A DNA stretch of 64,000 nucleotides from an uncultured Ignavibacteria bacterium (lineage in GTDB: Bacteria; Bacteroidota; Ignavibacteria; Tepidaquicellales; Tepidaquicellaceae): the NCBI GenBank assembly GCA_937974175.1, contig CALJIG010000014.1:1-64000 (forward strand), given 5' to 3'. The notes beneath the pieces were generated by a model, which had not been told where the DNA came from, did no database searches, and saw only the letters and a program-made list of their open reading frames with translations. The translations under genes and the position numbers were made by a program. Positions 17,164-25,729 of the stretch are shown piece after piece. Within the stretch, counting starts at the first letter, position 1. Every line of letters begins with the position of its first letter.

Positions 17164-19401
17164 TTATTCATTAGTATACACCGTCATCTTTGCATACTTA
17201 AGTACAATTTTTTTTAATCCAATATCATCAAAATAAATTTCTGCTTTTTTATCCATGCCTTTGCCTACGACTTCAAGCACAGTGCCTTTGCCGAACGTTG
17301 TATGATTTACCACCACTCCTTTTTTAATATCGGAGAATGCATCGTCAGTTGTCTGAGCATAATACTCTTCTTTTTTATAGGTGCTTTTTGCAACATCATA
17401 TTTTATAGCGGGGTTATCTCGGCGGAAACTTGATGATGAAGAGCTTTTTTTCGCCTGCGGAATTTTTACTCCTTCATACTTTATATGCTCATTATAAATA
17501 TCTTCGGAAATTTCTTTTATAAACTTTGACTTCATCTGATACTGCGGAGTGCCGAAGCGGTACCGCATATTTGCAAATGAAAGATACAGCTTCGTCTTCG
17601 CGCGGGTAACAGCAACGTAAAATAATCGGCGTTCCTCTTCAAGGTCTTCAAGATTTGAGATTGAATTCATAGATGGAAAAAGTCCTTCTTCAAGTCCCGT
17701 GATAAACACCACAGGATACTCAAGTCCCTTTGCCGCGTGAATAGTCATTAAGGTTACAGCATTCTTTTGATTATCGAGTGAATCGATATCGGCGACGAGA
17801 GAAACTTCCTGCAAAAAACCTTCAAGCGTTGCGCCTTCGTTATTGTCGTCGTATTGGGCAATAGCGGAAATCAATTCCTGCAAGTTGTTTAAGCGTTCCT
17901 CTGATTCAATAGTATTTTCTAACCGCAGTTTATACATCAAACCCGTTTCATCGATTATACTTTTTGATAACTCAGTCAGAGACATTTCTTCACTGAGATA
18001 TTTATACTTTGCGGAGAACTTAGAAACTTCGAGCAATAAATTTTTTGTTTTGCCGCCAAACTCAGGATAATCTTCAACATTTTTCAGAACGTCCATTAAC
18101 TGCTTGCCTTCTATCTCGGCAATTCTTGTAAGCTTATCGATAGAAGTCTTGCCCACGCCTTCTTTATTTGCAAGTACTCTCAGCAGCGATTCGTTATCAT
18201 TCGGGTTTACAACTATTCGTAAATTCGCAATTATATCTTTAATTTCTTTTCTCTGGTAAAAACGAATACCTCCTACAATTAAATAGGGAAGTCCATTCTG
18301 CCGCAGCGAGTCTTCAATTATTCTTGACTGCGCATTGGTACGATATAAAATTACAAAATCCTTGAAGTTATATTTTTGTTTATAAATTTCCTCGGTTATA
18401 TATCGAGTAATTTTATAGGCTTCATCTTTATCGGACATTGTTTCAAGCAGAGTGATATGCTCGCCGTCGAAGTTATCCGTCCAGATATCTTTTTTGAACT
18501 GCTTCTTATTCCTTTTGATTACATCATCAGCAAGTGCAAGAATTTTTTTAGTCGAGCGGTAGTTCTGCTCGAGCTTAAAAACATTGTTCTCAGTAAAATC
18601 TTCTTCGAAGTCAAAAATATTTTGTATTTCTGCTCCCCGCCATTTATAAATTGACTGTGCATCATCGCCTACAATTGTTATATTTTTGTATTTCTCAGCA
18701 AGCATTTTTACAATCATATACTGCGCGCGGTTTGTATCCTGATACTCATCTACTAAAATGAATTTAAACCGCTCCTGATATTTTTCAAGCACGTCCGGAT
18801 TTTTCATAAAGAGCTCAATCGGTTTCATTAGCAAGTCATCAAAATCCATTGCATTATTTTTTTGCAGAGTCTCCTGATAAAGCGGATAAATTTCTTCTAC
18901 TCTTCTTTCAAAAGGTGACTTTGCAACTGAGGCATAAACTGCCGGAGTTATTAATTTATTTTTTTGTTTGCTGATTTCTGAGTGAATGCTCTTCGGCGTT
19001 GGATTTTCAATCGACATATTCCTGTTCAGCATAATCTGCTTAACTACGTTGGCGGAGTCGTCTGAGTCATAAATCGTGAAGTTACGGTCAAAGCCTATTT
19101 TATCGCCATCAAATCTGAGTATGCGCGCAAAAATGCTGTGGAACGTGCCCATCCAGATTTTATCGGCGTTGATTTCGACAAGCTTTCCGATACGCTCCTT
19201 CATTTCAGAGGCGGCTTTATTGGTAAAGGTAAGAGCTAAAATTTCGTAGGGGCTGACGCCGGATTCTATTAAATGTGCAATTTTGTATGTTAAAACGCGT
19301 GTTTTGCCGCTTCCTGCGCCGGCAATAATAATACTCGGTCCTTCAATTTCTTCAACAGCCTTTCTCTGTTCTTCGTTGAGAATGCTTAGATCTAATGGCA
19401 T
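17164..19401 (-). CDS. pcrA: ATP-dependent DNA helicase, UvrD/PcrA family
   Basis: This 745-residue SF1A helicase has the Walker A IIIAGAGSGKTRVLTYKIA, TFTNKAASEMKERI (motif Ia), LVDEYQDTN (motif II), GDDAQSIYKWRGA (III), QNYRST (IV), TIHAAKGLEYPVVFI (V) and FYVAVTRAK (VI). The C-terminal VNHTTFGKGTVLEVVG segment is the Tudor-like domain that contacts RNA polymerase in PcrA. It unwinds DNA 3' to 5' in repair and in clearing stalled polymerase. The choice between the names uvrD and pcrA is by convention. Confidence 0.93.
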   Translation of the reverse strand: MPLDLSILNEEQRKAVEEIEGPSIIIAGAGSGKTRVLTYKIAHLIESGVSPYEILALTFTNKAASEMKERIGKLVEINADKIWMGTFHSIFARILRFDGDKIGFDRNFTIYDSDDSANVVKQIMLNRNMSIENPTPKSIHSEISKQKNKLITPAVYASVAKSPFERRVEEIYPLYQETLQKNNAMDFDDLLMKPIELFMKNPDVLEKYQERFKFILVDEYQDTNRAQYMIVKMLAEKYKNITIVGDDAQSIYKWRGAEIQNIFDFEEDFTENNVFKLEQNYRSTKKILALADDVIKRNKKQFKKDIWTDNFDGEHITLLETMSDKDEAYKITRYITEEIYKQKYNFKDFVILYRTNAQSRIIEDSLRQNGLPYLIVGGIRFYQRKEIKDIIANLRIVVNPNDNESLLRVLANKEGVGKTSIDKLTRIAEIEGKQLMDVLKNVEDYPEFGGKTKNLLLEVSKFSAKYKYLSEEMSLTELSKSIIDETGLMYKLRLENTIESEERLNNLQELISAIAQYDDNNEGATLEGFLQEVSLVADIDSLDNQKNAVTLMTIHAAKGLEYPVVFITGLEEGLFPSMNSISNLEDLEEERRLFYVAVTRAKTKLYLSFANMRYRFGTPQYQMKSKFIKEISEDIYNEHIKYEGVKIPQAKKSSSSSSFRRDNPAIKYDVAKSTYKKEEYYAQTTDDAFSDIKKGVVVNHTTFGKGTVLEVVGKGMDKKAEIYFDDIGLKKIVLKYAKMTVYTNE

Positions 19402-19510
19402 TTTTTACTATATCCTTATAAGTCCTGGGAACTATATTTTATTAAGTGAATTAAATGGTTGTGGGTGTCATTAAAATAGGAAAAATTAAGATGAGATTAA
19501 ACGATTTTAA

Positions 19511-19542
19511 TTGAATTTTTACATTGACATTTCTGTTATAAT
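19511..19542 (+). promoter_or_regulatory. Candidate promoter for the 19574 gene
   Basis: TTGAAT at 19511-19516 and TATAAT at 19537-19542 are separated by 20 bp, close to the longer spacing used by the Bacteroidota housekeeping sigma factor. The gene starts 32 bp downstream. Weak evidence only. Confidence 0.3.
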
Positions 19543-19573
19543 CTATGAATTTTACATTAAATAATATTATATA

Positions 19574-20053
19574 ATGAAGCATCTTCTGATTCTCTTAATA
19601 TCCCTTGTCATCATTAACACCGGCTACTCTCAATTTAAACCAATTGAAAAGAAAAAAAATCCTTACACGCAGTCAACTGGCAATTTAATACTCGGAATTT
19701 TTAATCCGAAAAATTTTTCAATGTCACATTCATTTAATGTTTCGATGCTGAGCAGCGGAACAGGAAATTTATCGCTGACCACTTACACAAACTCAATGAA
19801 TTATAAATTCAACGAGAAATTATCTGTAAGCGCAGATGTTTCGATGCAGTACTCTCCGTTTGCAAGTTCAGTTTACGGAACGGGCTACTCGAACCAAATG
19901 CAGAAAGATTTTTCAGGAGTGTTTTTATCAAAGGCTTCATTAGATTATAAAATATCTGAAACAGCATCGATAAAATTCGAGTACAGGAATATACAAAACG
20001 ACCCGTACGGTTATTACAATCCTTTCTACGGATATGACAGATACGGCAGATAA
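19574..20053 (+). CDS. Secreted protein of unknown function, Tyr/Gly-rich C-terminus
   Basis: The 159-residue product has a clear signal peptide (MKHLLILLISLVIINTGYSQ). Its body has alternating Ser/Thr/Asn-rich strands such as LSLTTYTNSMNYKFNEKLSV and KASLDYKISETASIKFEYRN, which look like outer-membrane beta-hairpins. It ends in an aromatic YGYYNPFYGYDRYGR tail. It could be a small surface or barrel-like protein. I recognise no family. An intrinsic terminator follows directly. Confidence 0.65.
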   Translation: MKHLLILLISLVIINTGYSQFKPIEKKKNPYTQSTGNLILGIFNPKNFSMSHSFNVSMLSSGTGNLSLTTYTNSMNYKFNEKLSVSADVSMQYSPFASSVYGTGYSNQMQKDFSGVFLSKASLDYKISETASIKFEYRNIQNDPYGYYNPFYGYDRYGR

Positions 20054-20078
20054 AATTTTTTAAATATCAGCTAAGTTT

Positions 20079-20112
20079 AAAACCGGAAAAATTGTTTCGT
20101 TCCGGTTTTTTT
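20079..20112 (+). terminator. Rho-independent terminator after the 19574 gene
   Basis: AACCGGAA at 20081-20088 pairs with TTCCGGTT at 20100-20107 around an 11-base loop, followed by a T-run to 20112. Confidence 0.8.
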
Positions 20113-20164
20113 ATTTTCGAAAAAAATACATCTTCTTATTATAATTTTATACACGACTTCTTAA

Positions 20165-20638
20165 ATGAAGAAAAATTTTCTTAACTACATTCTTAATGCA
20201 ATAATAATAATTCTTATTGCAGTCGTCGGATATTTGACCTTCTCGCTCGTCACAAACTCGCTCAAGTCCAAAGATAAATCGAACGTTCAGATTACCGATA
20301 CAAATAAAGTAACAAATCAGCCGAATCTTACTGCTCAGCTTGATGTGCAGAACGGAACGAATGAACAGGGCGTTGCATCGAAGTTTACCGAATTTCTCCG
20401 CAAAAAGGGATTTGATGTTGTTGATATGGGAAACAGCAAGTATAAGGATATTGAAAAGACAACTATCATAGACCGGAAAGGTGATAAGAAAATTGCGCTT
20501 GCAGTGGCAAATTCACTGGGAGTATCAGAAAATAATATTACGCAGCAGATAAATAAAAGTCTTTATCTGGATGCAACAGTAGTAATTGGCAAGGACTTTA
20601 AAAATTTAAAACCGTTTTTAGAAAAAGAAAAAAAATAA
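20165..20638 (+). CDS. Membrane-anchored LytR_C domain protein
   Basis: The 157-residue protein has an N-terminal membrane helix (residues about 11-30, AIIIILIAVVGYLTFSLV) and a C-terminal LytR_C domain: LDVQNGTNEQGVASKFTEFL, FDVVDMGNSKYKDIEKTTII, then a strand-helix-strand ending DATVVIGKDFKNLKPFL. LytR_C accompanies cell-envelope LytR-CpsA-Psr proteins but is found alone in this group. The stop is immediately followed by the rsfS ATG, so the two are co-transcribed. Confidence 0.82.
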   Translation: MKKNFLNYILNAIIIILIAVVGYLTFSLVTNSLKSKDKSNVQITDTNKVTNQPNLTAQLDVQNGTNEQGVASKFTEFLRKKGFDVVDMGNSKYKDIEKTTIIDRKGDKKIALAVANSLGVSENNITQQINKSLYLDATVVIGKDFKNLKPFLEKEKK

Positions 20639-21118
20639 ATGAAATCTACCGCGCTAGCAAAAAAAATATCACAGCTTATACTTGAAAAAAAAGGTGAAGA
20701 TGTAAAGATACTTGATATAAGAAAATTAACAAACATTTCGGATTATTTCGTAATAGCATCGGCTTCATCAGATACGCAGGTGAAAGCAATTGCAGATTTT
20801 ATATCGAAGGAAACAAAAAAAATAGATGAGAGACCATGGCATAATGAGGGTATGACAAATATGAACTGGGTGCTTCTCGATTTTGTAGATGTTGTTGTGC
20901 ATATATTCTTAACCGAGTCAAGAAAATTTTATAATCTTGAAGGTCTTTGGGCAGATGCAGACGTAACTGAAGTAATTGATGAACCAAAGCCTGTAAAGAA
21001 GACAATTAAAAAAGCAGTTACAGAAGAGACAGATGGAGAAGAAAAGACAAGTGATAAACCTGTGAAAGCAAAAAGAAAAACAAAGAAAAGTGAAGTGTCT
21101 GACGAAGATGCAGAATAA
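20639..21118 (+). CDS. rsfS: Ribosomal silencing factor RsfS (Iojap family)
   Basis: The 159-residue protein contains VKILDIRKLTNISDYFVIAS, SSDTQVKAIADFI, ERPWHNEG and WVLLDFVDVVVHIFLTESRK, the diagnostic RsfS core that binds ribosomal protein uL14 and blocks subunit joining when nutrients are short. The core ends near residue 115. About 45 extra residues rich in Lys, Glu and Asp follow, longer than in typical family members. It begins directly after the LytR_C stop codon. Confidence 0.93.
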   Translation: MKSTALAKKISQLILEKKGEDVKILDIRKLTNISDYFVIASASSDTQVKAIADFISKETKKIDERPWHNEGMTNMNWVLLDFVDVVVHIFLTESRKFYNLEGLWADADVTEVIDEPKPVKKTIKKAVTEETDGEEKTSDKPVKAKRKTKKSEVSDEDAE

Positions 21119-21151
21119 TGTATAATGAACCAATAGATTGATCAAACAAAA

Positions 21152-22168
21152 ATGAAATTAGTAAGCGTAATAAAATCCAATTTAGAAGAGCATAGGGCTA
21201 ATGAACCTCTTATATTATTAACGATGGGCGATGCTAACGGCATCGGTCCGGAAATAATTCTGAAAATTTTTAACGAGACAAGTTATTTTACGAGTTTTAA
21301 TCTTAAAGTTGCCGGCTCAAAAAAAATAATGGATTATTATGCGCAGATATTTAATCTGACTGAAATACCTTCCGATTTTTTTTGTGAAATCCCGGTAAAA
21401 GAAAAATTTGATGTAAAGATAGGTGAGATAAATAAATCAGCCGGGAAATACTCCGGCGATTGTGTTGCTGCCGCTGCAAAAATGTGTCTTGAAAAGAAAG
21501 TTGAGGCAATGGTAACGCTGCCGATATCTAAGGAAGCATTTAACTTGGGTGGATACGCTTTTAACGGGCATACTGAAATGCTCACTTCACTTTCGAATTC
21601 GTTCGCATCGGCAATGCTGCTGTACTCAAAGAAAATAACAGTTTCATTGGCAACGATACATATCCCTGTTGAGCAGGTTGCGCATAAGATCGGCAGAGAG
21701 ATGCTGATAGAAAAAATTATTCTTATCAATAATTCTCTTATAAAAGATTTCAGAAAAATTGAGCCGAAGATAGCCGTGCTGGGATTAAATCCTCACGCAG
21801 GCGACGGCGGAATGATTGGAAAAGAAGACGATGAAATAATTATTCCTGCAATAAAAGAACTTAGAGATTTTGGCTTTAACATACAGGGACCTTTCCCATC
21901 CGACGGGTATTTTGCAACAGGAAAATATAAACAGTTTGATTTAACTTTTGCTATGTATCATGACCAGGGATTGATTCCGTTTAAAATGATTGCATTCGAG
22001 AAAGGCGTTAACTTTACGGCAGGACTTGATTTCATACGTACATCACCCGACCACGGCACTGCATTCGATATTGCCGGCAGGGGAGTAGCAAATACTAAAA
22101 GCACTTTAAAAGCAATAAAGCTTGCGAGGAAAATCGCAAAGCATAGAAATTCTTACGTAATATCATGA
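21152..22168 (+). CDS. pdxA: 4-hydroxythreonine-4-phosphate dehydrogenase
   Basis: This 338-residue enzyme of pyridoxal 5'-phosphate synthesis (DXP-dependent route) has LTMGDANGIGPEIILKIF at the N-terminus, FNGHTEMLTSLS, LGLNPHAGDGGMIGKEDDEI, GPFPSDGYF and MYHDQGLIPFKM. These supply the metal and substrate ligands. The last four bases overlap the start of the following ABC ATPase gene (ATGA), indicating translational coupling. Confidence 0.93.
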   Translation: MKLVSVIKSNLEEHRANEPLILLTMGDANGIGPEIILKIFNETSYFTSFNLKVAGSKKIMDYYAQIFNLTEIPSDFFCEIPVKEKFDVKIGEINKSAGKYSGDCVAAAAKMCLEKKVEAMVTLPISKEAFNLGGYAFNGHTEMLTSLSNSFASAMLLYSKKITVSLATIHIPVEQVAHKIGREMLIEKIILINNSLIKDFRKIEPKIAVLGLNPHAGDGGMIGKEDDEIIIPAIKELRDFGFNIQGPFPSDGYFATGKYKQFDLTFAMYHDQGLIPFKMIAFEKGVNFTAGLDFIRTSPDHGTAFDIAGRGVANTKSTLKAIKLARKIAKHRNSYVIS

Positions 22169-22833
22169 TAGAATTCCAGAACGTATCATATTCATATCCG
22201 AACAAGCAGGTCTTCGATAACATCGAACTGAAAATTAATGCAGGAGAATTTGTATTCCTCGTCGGCGAGAGCGGAATTGGGAAGAGCACGCTTCTTAAAT
22301 TAATTTATCTTGAGTTATTTCCTACAAGAGGGAATATGGTTATTGATAATTATAATTCATCGCGAATAGAGAAAAAAGAGATTCCTTTTTTGAGAAGAAA
22401 GCTTGGAGTTGTGTTTCAGGATTTTAAAATCTTGCACGATAGAAACGTTTTTGAAAACGCAGCGATGCCTTTATATATTGAAGGACTGAAGAAGGAATAT
22501 ATCAAGAAAAAAGTTTATGATGTGCTTTCTAAAGTCGGACTGATTGATAAAGTAAACGATATGCCCTATGATTTATCCGGCGGTGAGCAGCAAAGACTTG
22601 CAATCGCCCGCGCAATTATAAATGACCCCATTGCATTGATAGCCGATGAGCCGACAGGAAATCTTGACCCGTTTGTATCAGTTGAGATTTTGAAACTTAT
22701 AAATGAAATTAATTTATTCGGAACTGCTGTAATTCTTTCAACACATAATTTCGAAATCGTTAGGAAGATGAAGGATAAGCGGATAATCCAGATAAAGGAA
22801 AAGAAGCTGTTTGAAGTGAGACTGAAGTCGTGA
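22165..22833 (+). CDS. ftsE: FtsE-like ABC transporter ATP-binding protein
   Basis: This 222-residue single ABC domain has Walker A VGESGIGKSTLLKLIY, Q-loop VVFQDFKILHDRNVFENAAM, signature LSGGEQQRLAIARAI, Walker B ALIADEPTGNLDP and the H-loop LSTHNF. The DFKILHDRNVFENA segment is typical of FtsE, the ATPase of the FtsEX system that controls septal peptidoglycan hydrolases. No ftsX permease is next to it. Its stop codon lies in a heptamer tandem repeat. Confidence 0.82.
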   Translation: MIEFQNVSYSYPNKQVFDNIELKINAGEFVFLVGESGIGKSTLLKLIYLELFPTRGNMVIDNYNSSRIEKKEIPFLRRKLGVVFQDFKILHDRNVFENAAMPLYIEGLKKEYIKKKVYDVLSKVGLIDKVNDMPYDLSGGEQQRLAIARAIINDPIALIADEPTGNLDPFVSVEILKLINEINLFGTAVILSTHNFEIVRKMKDKRIIQIKEKKLFEVRLKS

Positions 22834-22865
22834 GTATTGAGTATTGAGTATTGAGTATTGAGTAT
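22831..22865 (+). repeat. Five tandem copies of the 7-mer TGAGTAT spanning the ftsE stop codon
   Basis: The first TGA of the repeat is the stop codon of the FtsE-like gene. Five exact 7-bp units follow head to tail. Seven is not a multiple of three, so unit number changes after the stop would not alter the protein. Confidence 0.85.
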
Positions 22866-22910
22866 TGTGCATTTGTATTGAGTAAAGAGTTTATTAGAGA
22901 TAGAAATTTT

Positions 22911-22938
22911 GTAGAGACGCATTGTATGCGTCTTTTTT
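22911..22938 (+). terminator. GTAGAGACGC-family palindrome followed by T-run
   Basis: AGACGCAT (22915-22922) pairs with ATGCGTCT (22926-22933) with a three-base loop and TTTTTGTTT after it. It is a member of the dispersed GTAGAGACGC family and could terminate the pdxA-ftsE transcript. Confidence 0.65.
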
Positions 22939-22985
22939 GTTTAAGGAATGTCTCACAAGATTAATACATCTCATATAAAATAATT

Positions 22986-23105
22986 GAATTGCCACGGGCT
23001 TTAGCCCGTGGAGAATTGATGTCCATGTCAGCCCTTTAGGGCAATTGCGCTAAAGCGCGAATCTCTTGGTCAATACTCACCACGGCTTAAAAGCCGTGGC
23101 AATTG
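22986..23105. repeat. Composite BIME-like repeat bounded by GAATTGCCACGG / CCGTGGCAATTG
   Basis: A 120-bp unit contains four successive hairpins: CCACGGGCT/AGCCCGTGG at 22992-23011, GCCCT/AGGGC near 23031, GCGCT/AGCGC near 23047 and CCACGGCTT/AAGCCGTGG at 23080-23099. Its ends are inverted copies of each other. A related 127-bp unit is at 37549-37675. Confidence 0.75.
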
Positions 23106-23128
23106 ATTTACTAAACTATAATTGTGTG

Positions 23129-23150
23129 GAGACACAAAATTTTGTGTCTC
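23129..23150. repeat. GAGACACAAAA/TTTTGTGTCTC palindrome
   Basis: A perfect 22-bp palindrome resembling the GTAGAGACGCAAAA family with GC-to-AC changes on each arm. Confidence 0.7.
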
Positions 23151-23170
23151 ACGAAAATGTTTTAATAAAT

Positions 23171-23220
23171 GCGAAACGGAGTTTCGCACCAGATGCATTC
23201 CCAAACAGAGTTTGGGAATG
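23171..23220. repeat. Two adjacent small hairpins (GCGAAAC and CATTCCCAAAC arms)
   Basis: GCGAAAC/GTTTCGC at 23171-23187 and CATTCCCAAAC/GTTTGGGAATG at 23196-23220 each have a three-base loop. The second is related to the hairpin at 15345-15370. Together with their neighbours they fill the 486-bp gap after ftsE, which has no gene. Confidence 0.7.
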
Positions 23221-23243
23221 AGAACAACATTTTGAACTACAAA

Positions 23244-23275
23244 CAAAAAAGGCGCATACTCTGCGCCTTTCTTTT
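23244..23275 (-). terminator. Bidirectional intrinsic terminator for the TPR gene
   Basis: AAAGGCGCA (23248-23256) pairs with TGCGCCTTT (23262-23270), loop five bases. An A-run precedes it and a T-run follows it, so it can stop transcription from either side, in particular the minus-strand TPR gene ending at 23319. Confidence 0.75.
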
Positions 23276-23277
23276 AG

Positions 23278-23298
23278 GAGACGCATGTGATGCGTCTC
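23278..23298. repeat. GAGACGCAT/ATGCGTCTC palindrome (GTAGAGACGC family)
   Basis: Nine-base arms with a GTG loop, followed by TAC, so the full GCGTCTCTAC end is present on the right side. It is a copy of the same family as the palindromes around the RAYT gene. Confidence 0.75.
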
Positions 23299-23318
23299 TA
23301 CAAACTTTAAGAAAAAAA

Positions 23319-24710
23319 TTATCTTGCAGTTAAAAACTCAAGAATTTTTTTCCAGTCTTTATTGAAGTCGTATTCAAATCTCTCTTCAGGACTTAATTTA
23401 AATCCATGCTCTAAAGAAAATACACCCTGCTCCAAATCACCGATTAAGAAATAAATCTTAGCTTTCTCAAAATGCGGGTCAGCCCATGAAGGATTTAATT
23501 TTAAGCTTTCATCCAAAGCCTTAATAGCATCTTCGTAATCTTTTGTATCGCAAAGCACGCAGCCGTAATCGAACCATGCATCGTAATTATCAGGGTCAAG
23601 ATTTAAAACTGTTTCGTAACTCTTCTTGGCATCTTCAAGTTTGTTTAAAGCAAACTCGGCATCGCCTTTTAAGTACCATATATCGGAATAATCTTTGCAA
23701 AGCACAAGCGCAGATTTTAAATCTTCTATTGCCTTCTCGTATTCTTTAAGATTAAAATAGCAGTTGCCTCTTCCGTAGAACGATTCGTAATTTTTTACAT
23801 CATACTTTATAGCATCTGAAAAATATTTTATAGATTCTTCGTACTCACCGATTTCTTCATAAGAGTTGCCGATATTCTGCAATGCGAAGGCATTATCTTT
23901 TTTATACTCTAATGAAATTTTATAATACTCAATTGCCTTATAAAATCTGCCAACGGATGCGTATGCATTACCGCAGTTATACCATGCCGGAGCAAAGTTA
24001 CTCTTGATGGCTAAACACATTTCATAATTTTCTATAGCCTGCATATAACGTCCCATTCTGTTCAGAACAATTCCTTTATTATACCAGCAGTTGAAGTTAA
24101 GCGGATTTTTATCTAAGTGCGCATCGTAAGCCACTAAAGACTCGTCTAATCTCTCAAGAAAATCATAGCAATAGCCGAGCTCATAATATGCATCGATGTT
24201 TTCAGGATAAAGCTTTATAATTTTTTCAAAGCACTCGCATGCTTCGGTAAATTTTTCAGTCTTCTCGTAAGTTAAACCAAGATTAAACATTGCATCGAGA
24301 TTTTCCGGATTGAATGAAAGAGCTTTCTGAAAATTCAGAATTGCCTTTTCATGATTATCGGAGTTATCCAAAGCGATACCTTTATTAATGTATAAATCAA
24401 TATCGGTAGGATTTAATGTCAAAGCTTTATCGAAATATTCGATAGCTTCATCATATCTGCCTAATCCGTCTAAAATTAATGCTTTTTTGTGCCAGGAATC
24501 TGTGGAGTAAGGATATAAATCGAGCAGGACGTTTACGTAGTTTAGTGCTTTATCGAAGTTGCCTTTATCGAAATAGAGGTTTACTAATTCTTCAAGATTT
24601 TCAGCGTCTAAGTTGCTGAGTGTTTCTTCTTCTAATTTGGAGATTCTCTTTTTTTCATCGTCGTTTTTATTGTTCGAGTCGTAGTAGTCGAGATCATCAA
24701 AATTTTCCAT
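23319..24710 (-). CDS. Large cytosolic TPR-repeat protein
   Basis: The 463-residue protein is almost entirely tetratricopeptide repeats of 34 residues. There are about eleven or twelve units with the W-G-Y-A-P pattern (for example YDEAIEYFDKALTLNPTDID and EYEKAIEDLKSALVLCKDYS). The acidic N-terminus (MENFDDLDYYDSNNKNDDE) has no signal peptide. TPR stacks mediate protein-protein contact; the partner is unknown. It is a single-gene transcription unit facing a divergent enoyl-CoA hydratase gene. The 160-bp region between them shows no clear promoter motif. Confidence 0.88.
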   Translation of the reverse strand: MENFDDLDYYDSNNKNDDEKKRISKLEEETLSNLDAENLEELVNLYFDKGNFDKALNYVNVLLDLYPYSTDSWHKKALILDGLGRYDEAIEYFDKALTLNPTDIDLYINKGIALDNSDNHEKAILNFQKALSFNPENLDAMFNLGLTYEKTEKFTEACECFEKIIKLYPENIDAYYELGYCYDFLERLDESLVAYDAHLDKNPLNFNCWYNKGIVLNRMGRYMQAIENYEMCLAIKSNFAPAWYNCGNAYASVGRFYKAIEYYKISLEYKKDNAFALQNIGNSYEEIGEYEESIKYFSDAIKYDVKNYESFYGRGNCYFNLKEYEKAIEDLKSALVLCKDYSDIWYLKGDAEFALNKLEDAKKSYETVLNLDPDNYDAWFDYGCVLCDTKDYEDAIKALDESLKLNPSWADPHFEKAKIYFLIGDLEQGVFSLEHGFKLSPEERFEYDFNKDWKKILEFLTAR

Positions 24711-24872
24711 TTTACCTCTGTTAATTTTGCTTTAAATGAATCAAGAATAAATTATATAAAACCTCAGCATAAGTCAAGTAATTAGAACTGAGGTAAATTT
24801 TTTTGGATATGTAATAATTTAGAACTTTTATTTTTTATCCGTAATTGTTACTTATACTGTTTAACAACTTAT

Positions 24873-25712
24873 ATGACCGAAAAATTTCAATCTTATTTAC
24901 CAAAGAAGTCTAAATTAAAAACTTTAATTTACACAAAGAAAGATTACAAAGCTACTATCACAATTAACCGCGAAAAGAAGCTGAATTGTTTAGATTTACA
25001 GACAATTCAGGAGCTTACTGCCTGCTTCAAAGATTCAGCCTGGGATGATAATATCGCTGTAGTAGTGCTTACAGGTGTTGGCAAAAGAGCCTTTTCAACA
25101 GGCGCTGACCTTGATGAGCAGCAAAAATATTTCCTCGGAAATCCGAACGATTATTATAAGTGGATGTATGAGTTCATACAGCTTCATGAAGTAATGCGCA
25201 ACTTAGGCAAGCCGACCATTGCAAGACTTAACGGAATGGTTGTCGGCGGCGGCAACGAACTTAACATGAGCTGCGACCTTGCAATTGCTGCTGACCATAT
25301 TATAATTAGGCAAGTCGGTGCTGCGCGCGGAAGCGTTGCTGCTGCCGGTGCTACACAATTTTTACCGCTGCTTGTCGGAGACAGAAGAGCCCGCGAGATT
25401 TTATTTTTATGCGAAGAAATTCCGGCTGCAAAAGCATTGGATTGGGGACTTGTAAATCAGGTTGTGCCTTATGCCGAGCTTGATGCTGCAGTTGATGTAA
25501 TGGCAGAAAAACTTTTCAATAAGCTGCCTGAGTGTCTGCGATATGCAAAGCAGCAGCTGAATTACTGGAGAGATGTTTCATGGCATACAACAATCGGACA
25601 TGCAAGAGACTGGCTATCAATTCATAATCACTCTTCAGAAGTAAAAGAAGGTATTTCCGCTTTTAATGAGAAGAGAAAAATAAATTATAAAAAAATTAGA
25701 AAAACAAAATAA
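24873..25712 (+). CDS. Enoyl-CoA hydratase/isomerase (crotonase) family protein
   Basis: This 279-residue crotonase-fold enzyme has the oxyanion-hole segments KRAFSTGADLDEQQ and ARLNGMVVGGGNELNMSCDL and the usual C-terminal helices. The segment RGSVAAAGATQFLPLLVGDR resembles the region of ring-opening hydrolases of the BamA/Oah type, but the protein is shorter than those, so the substrate stays open. It is followed after 17 bp by the first of two proteasome-like genes and probably shares their transcript. Confidence 0.85.
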   Translation: MTEKFQSYLPKKSKLKTLIYTKKDYKATITINREKKLNCLDLQTIQELTACFKDSAWDDNIAVVVLTGVGKRAFSTGADLDEQQKYFLGNPNDYYKWMYEFIQLHEVMRNLGKPTIARLNGMVVGGGNELNMSCDLAIAADHIIIRQVGAARGSVAAAGATQFLPLLVGDRRAREILFLCEEIPAAKALDWGLVNQVVPYAELDAAVDVMAEKLFNKLPECLRYAKQQLNYWRDVSWHTTIGHARDWLSIHNHSSEVKEGISAFNEKRKINYKKIRKTK

Positions 25713-25729
25713 AAATTAAACATACATAA

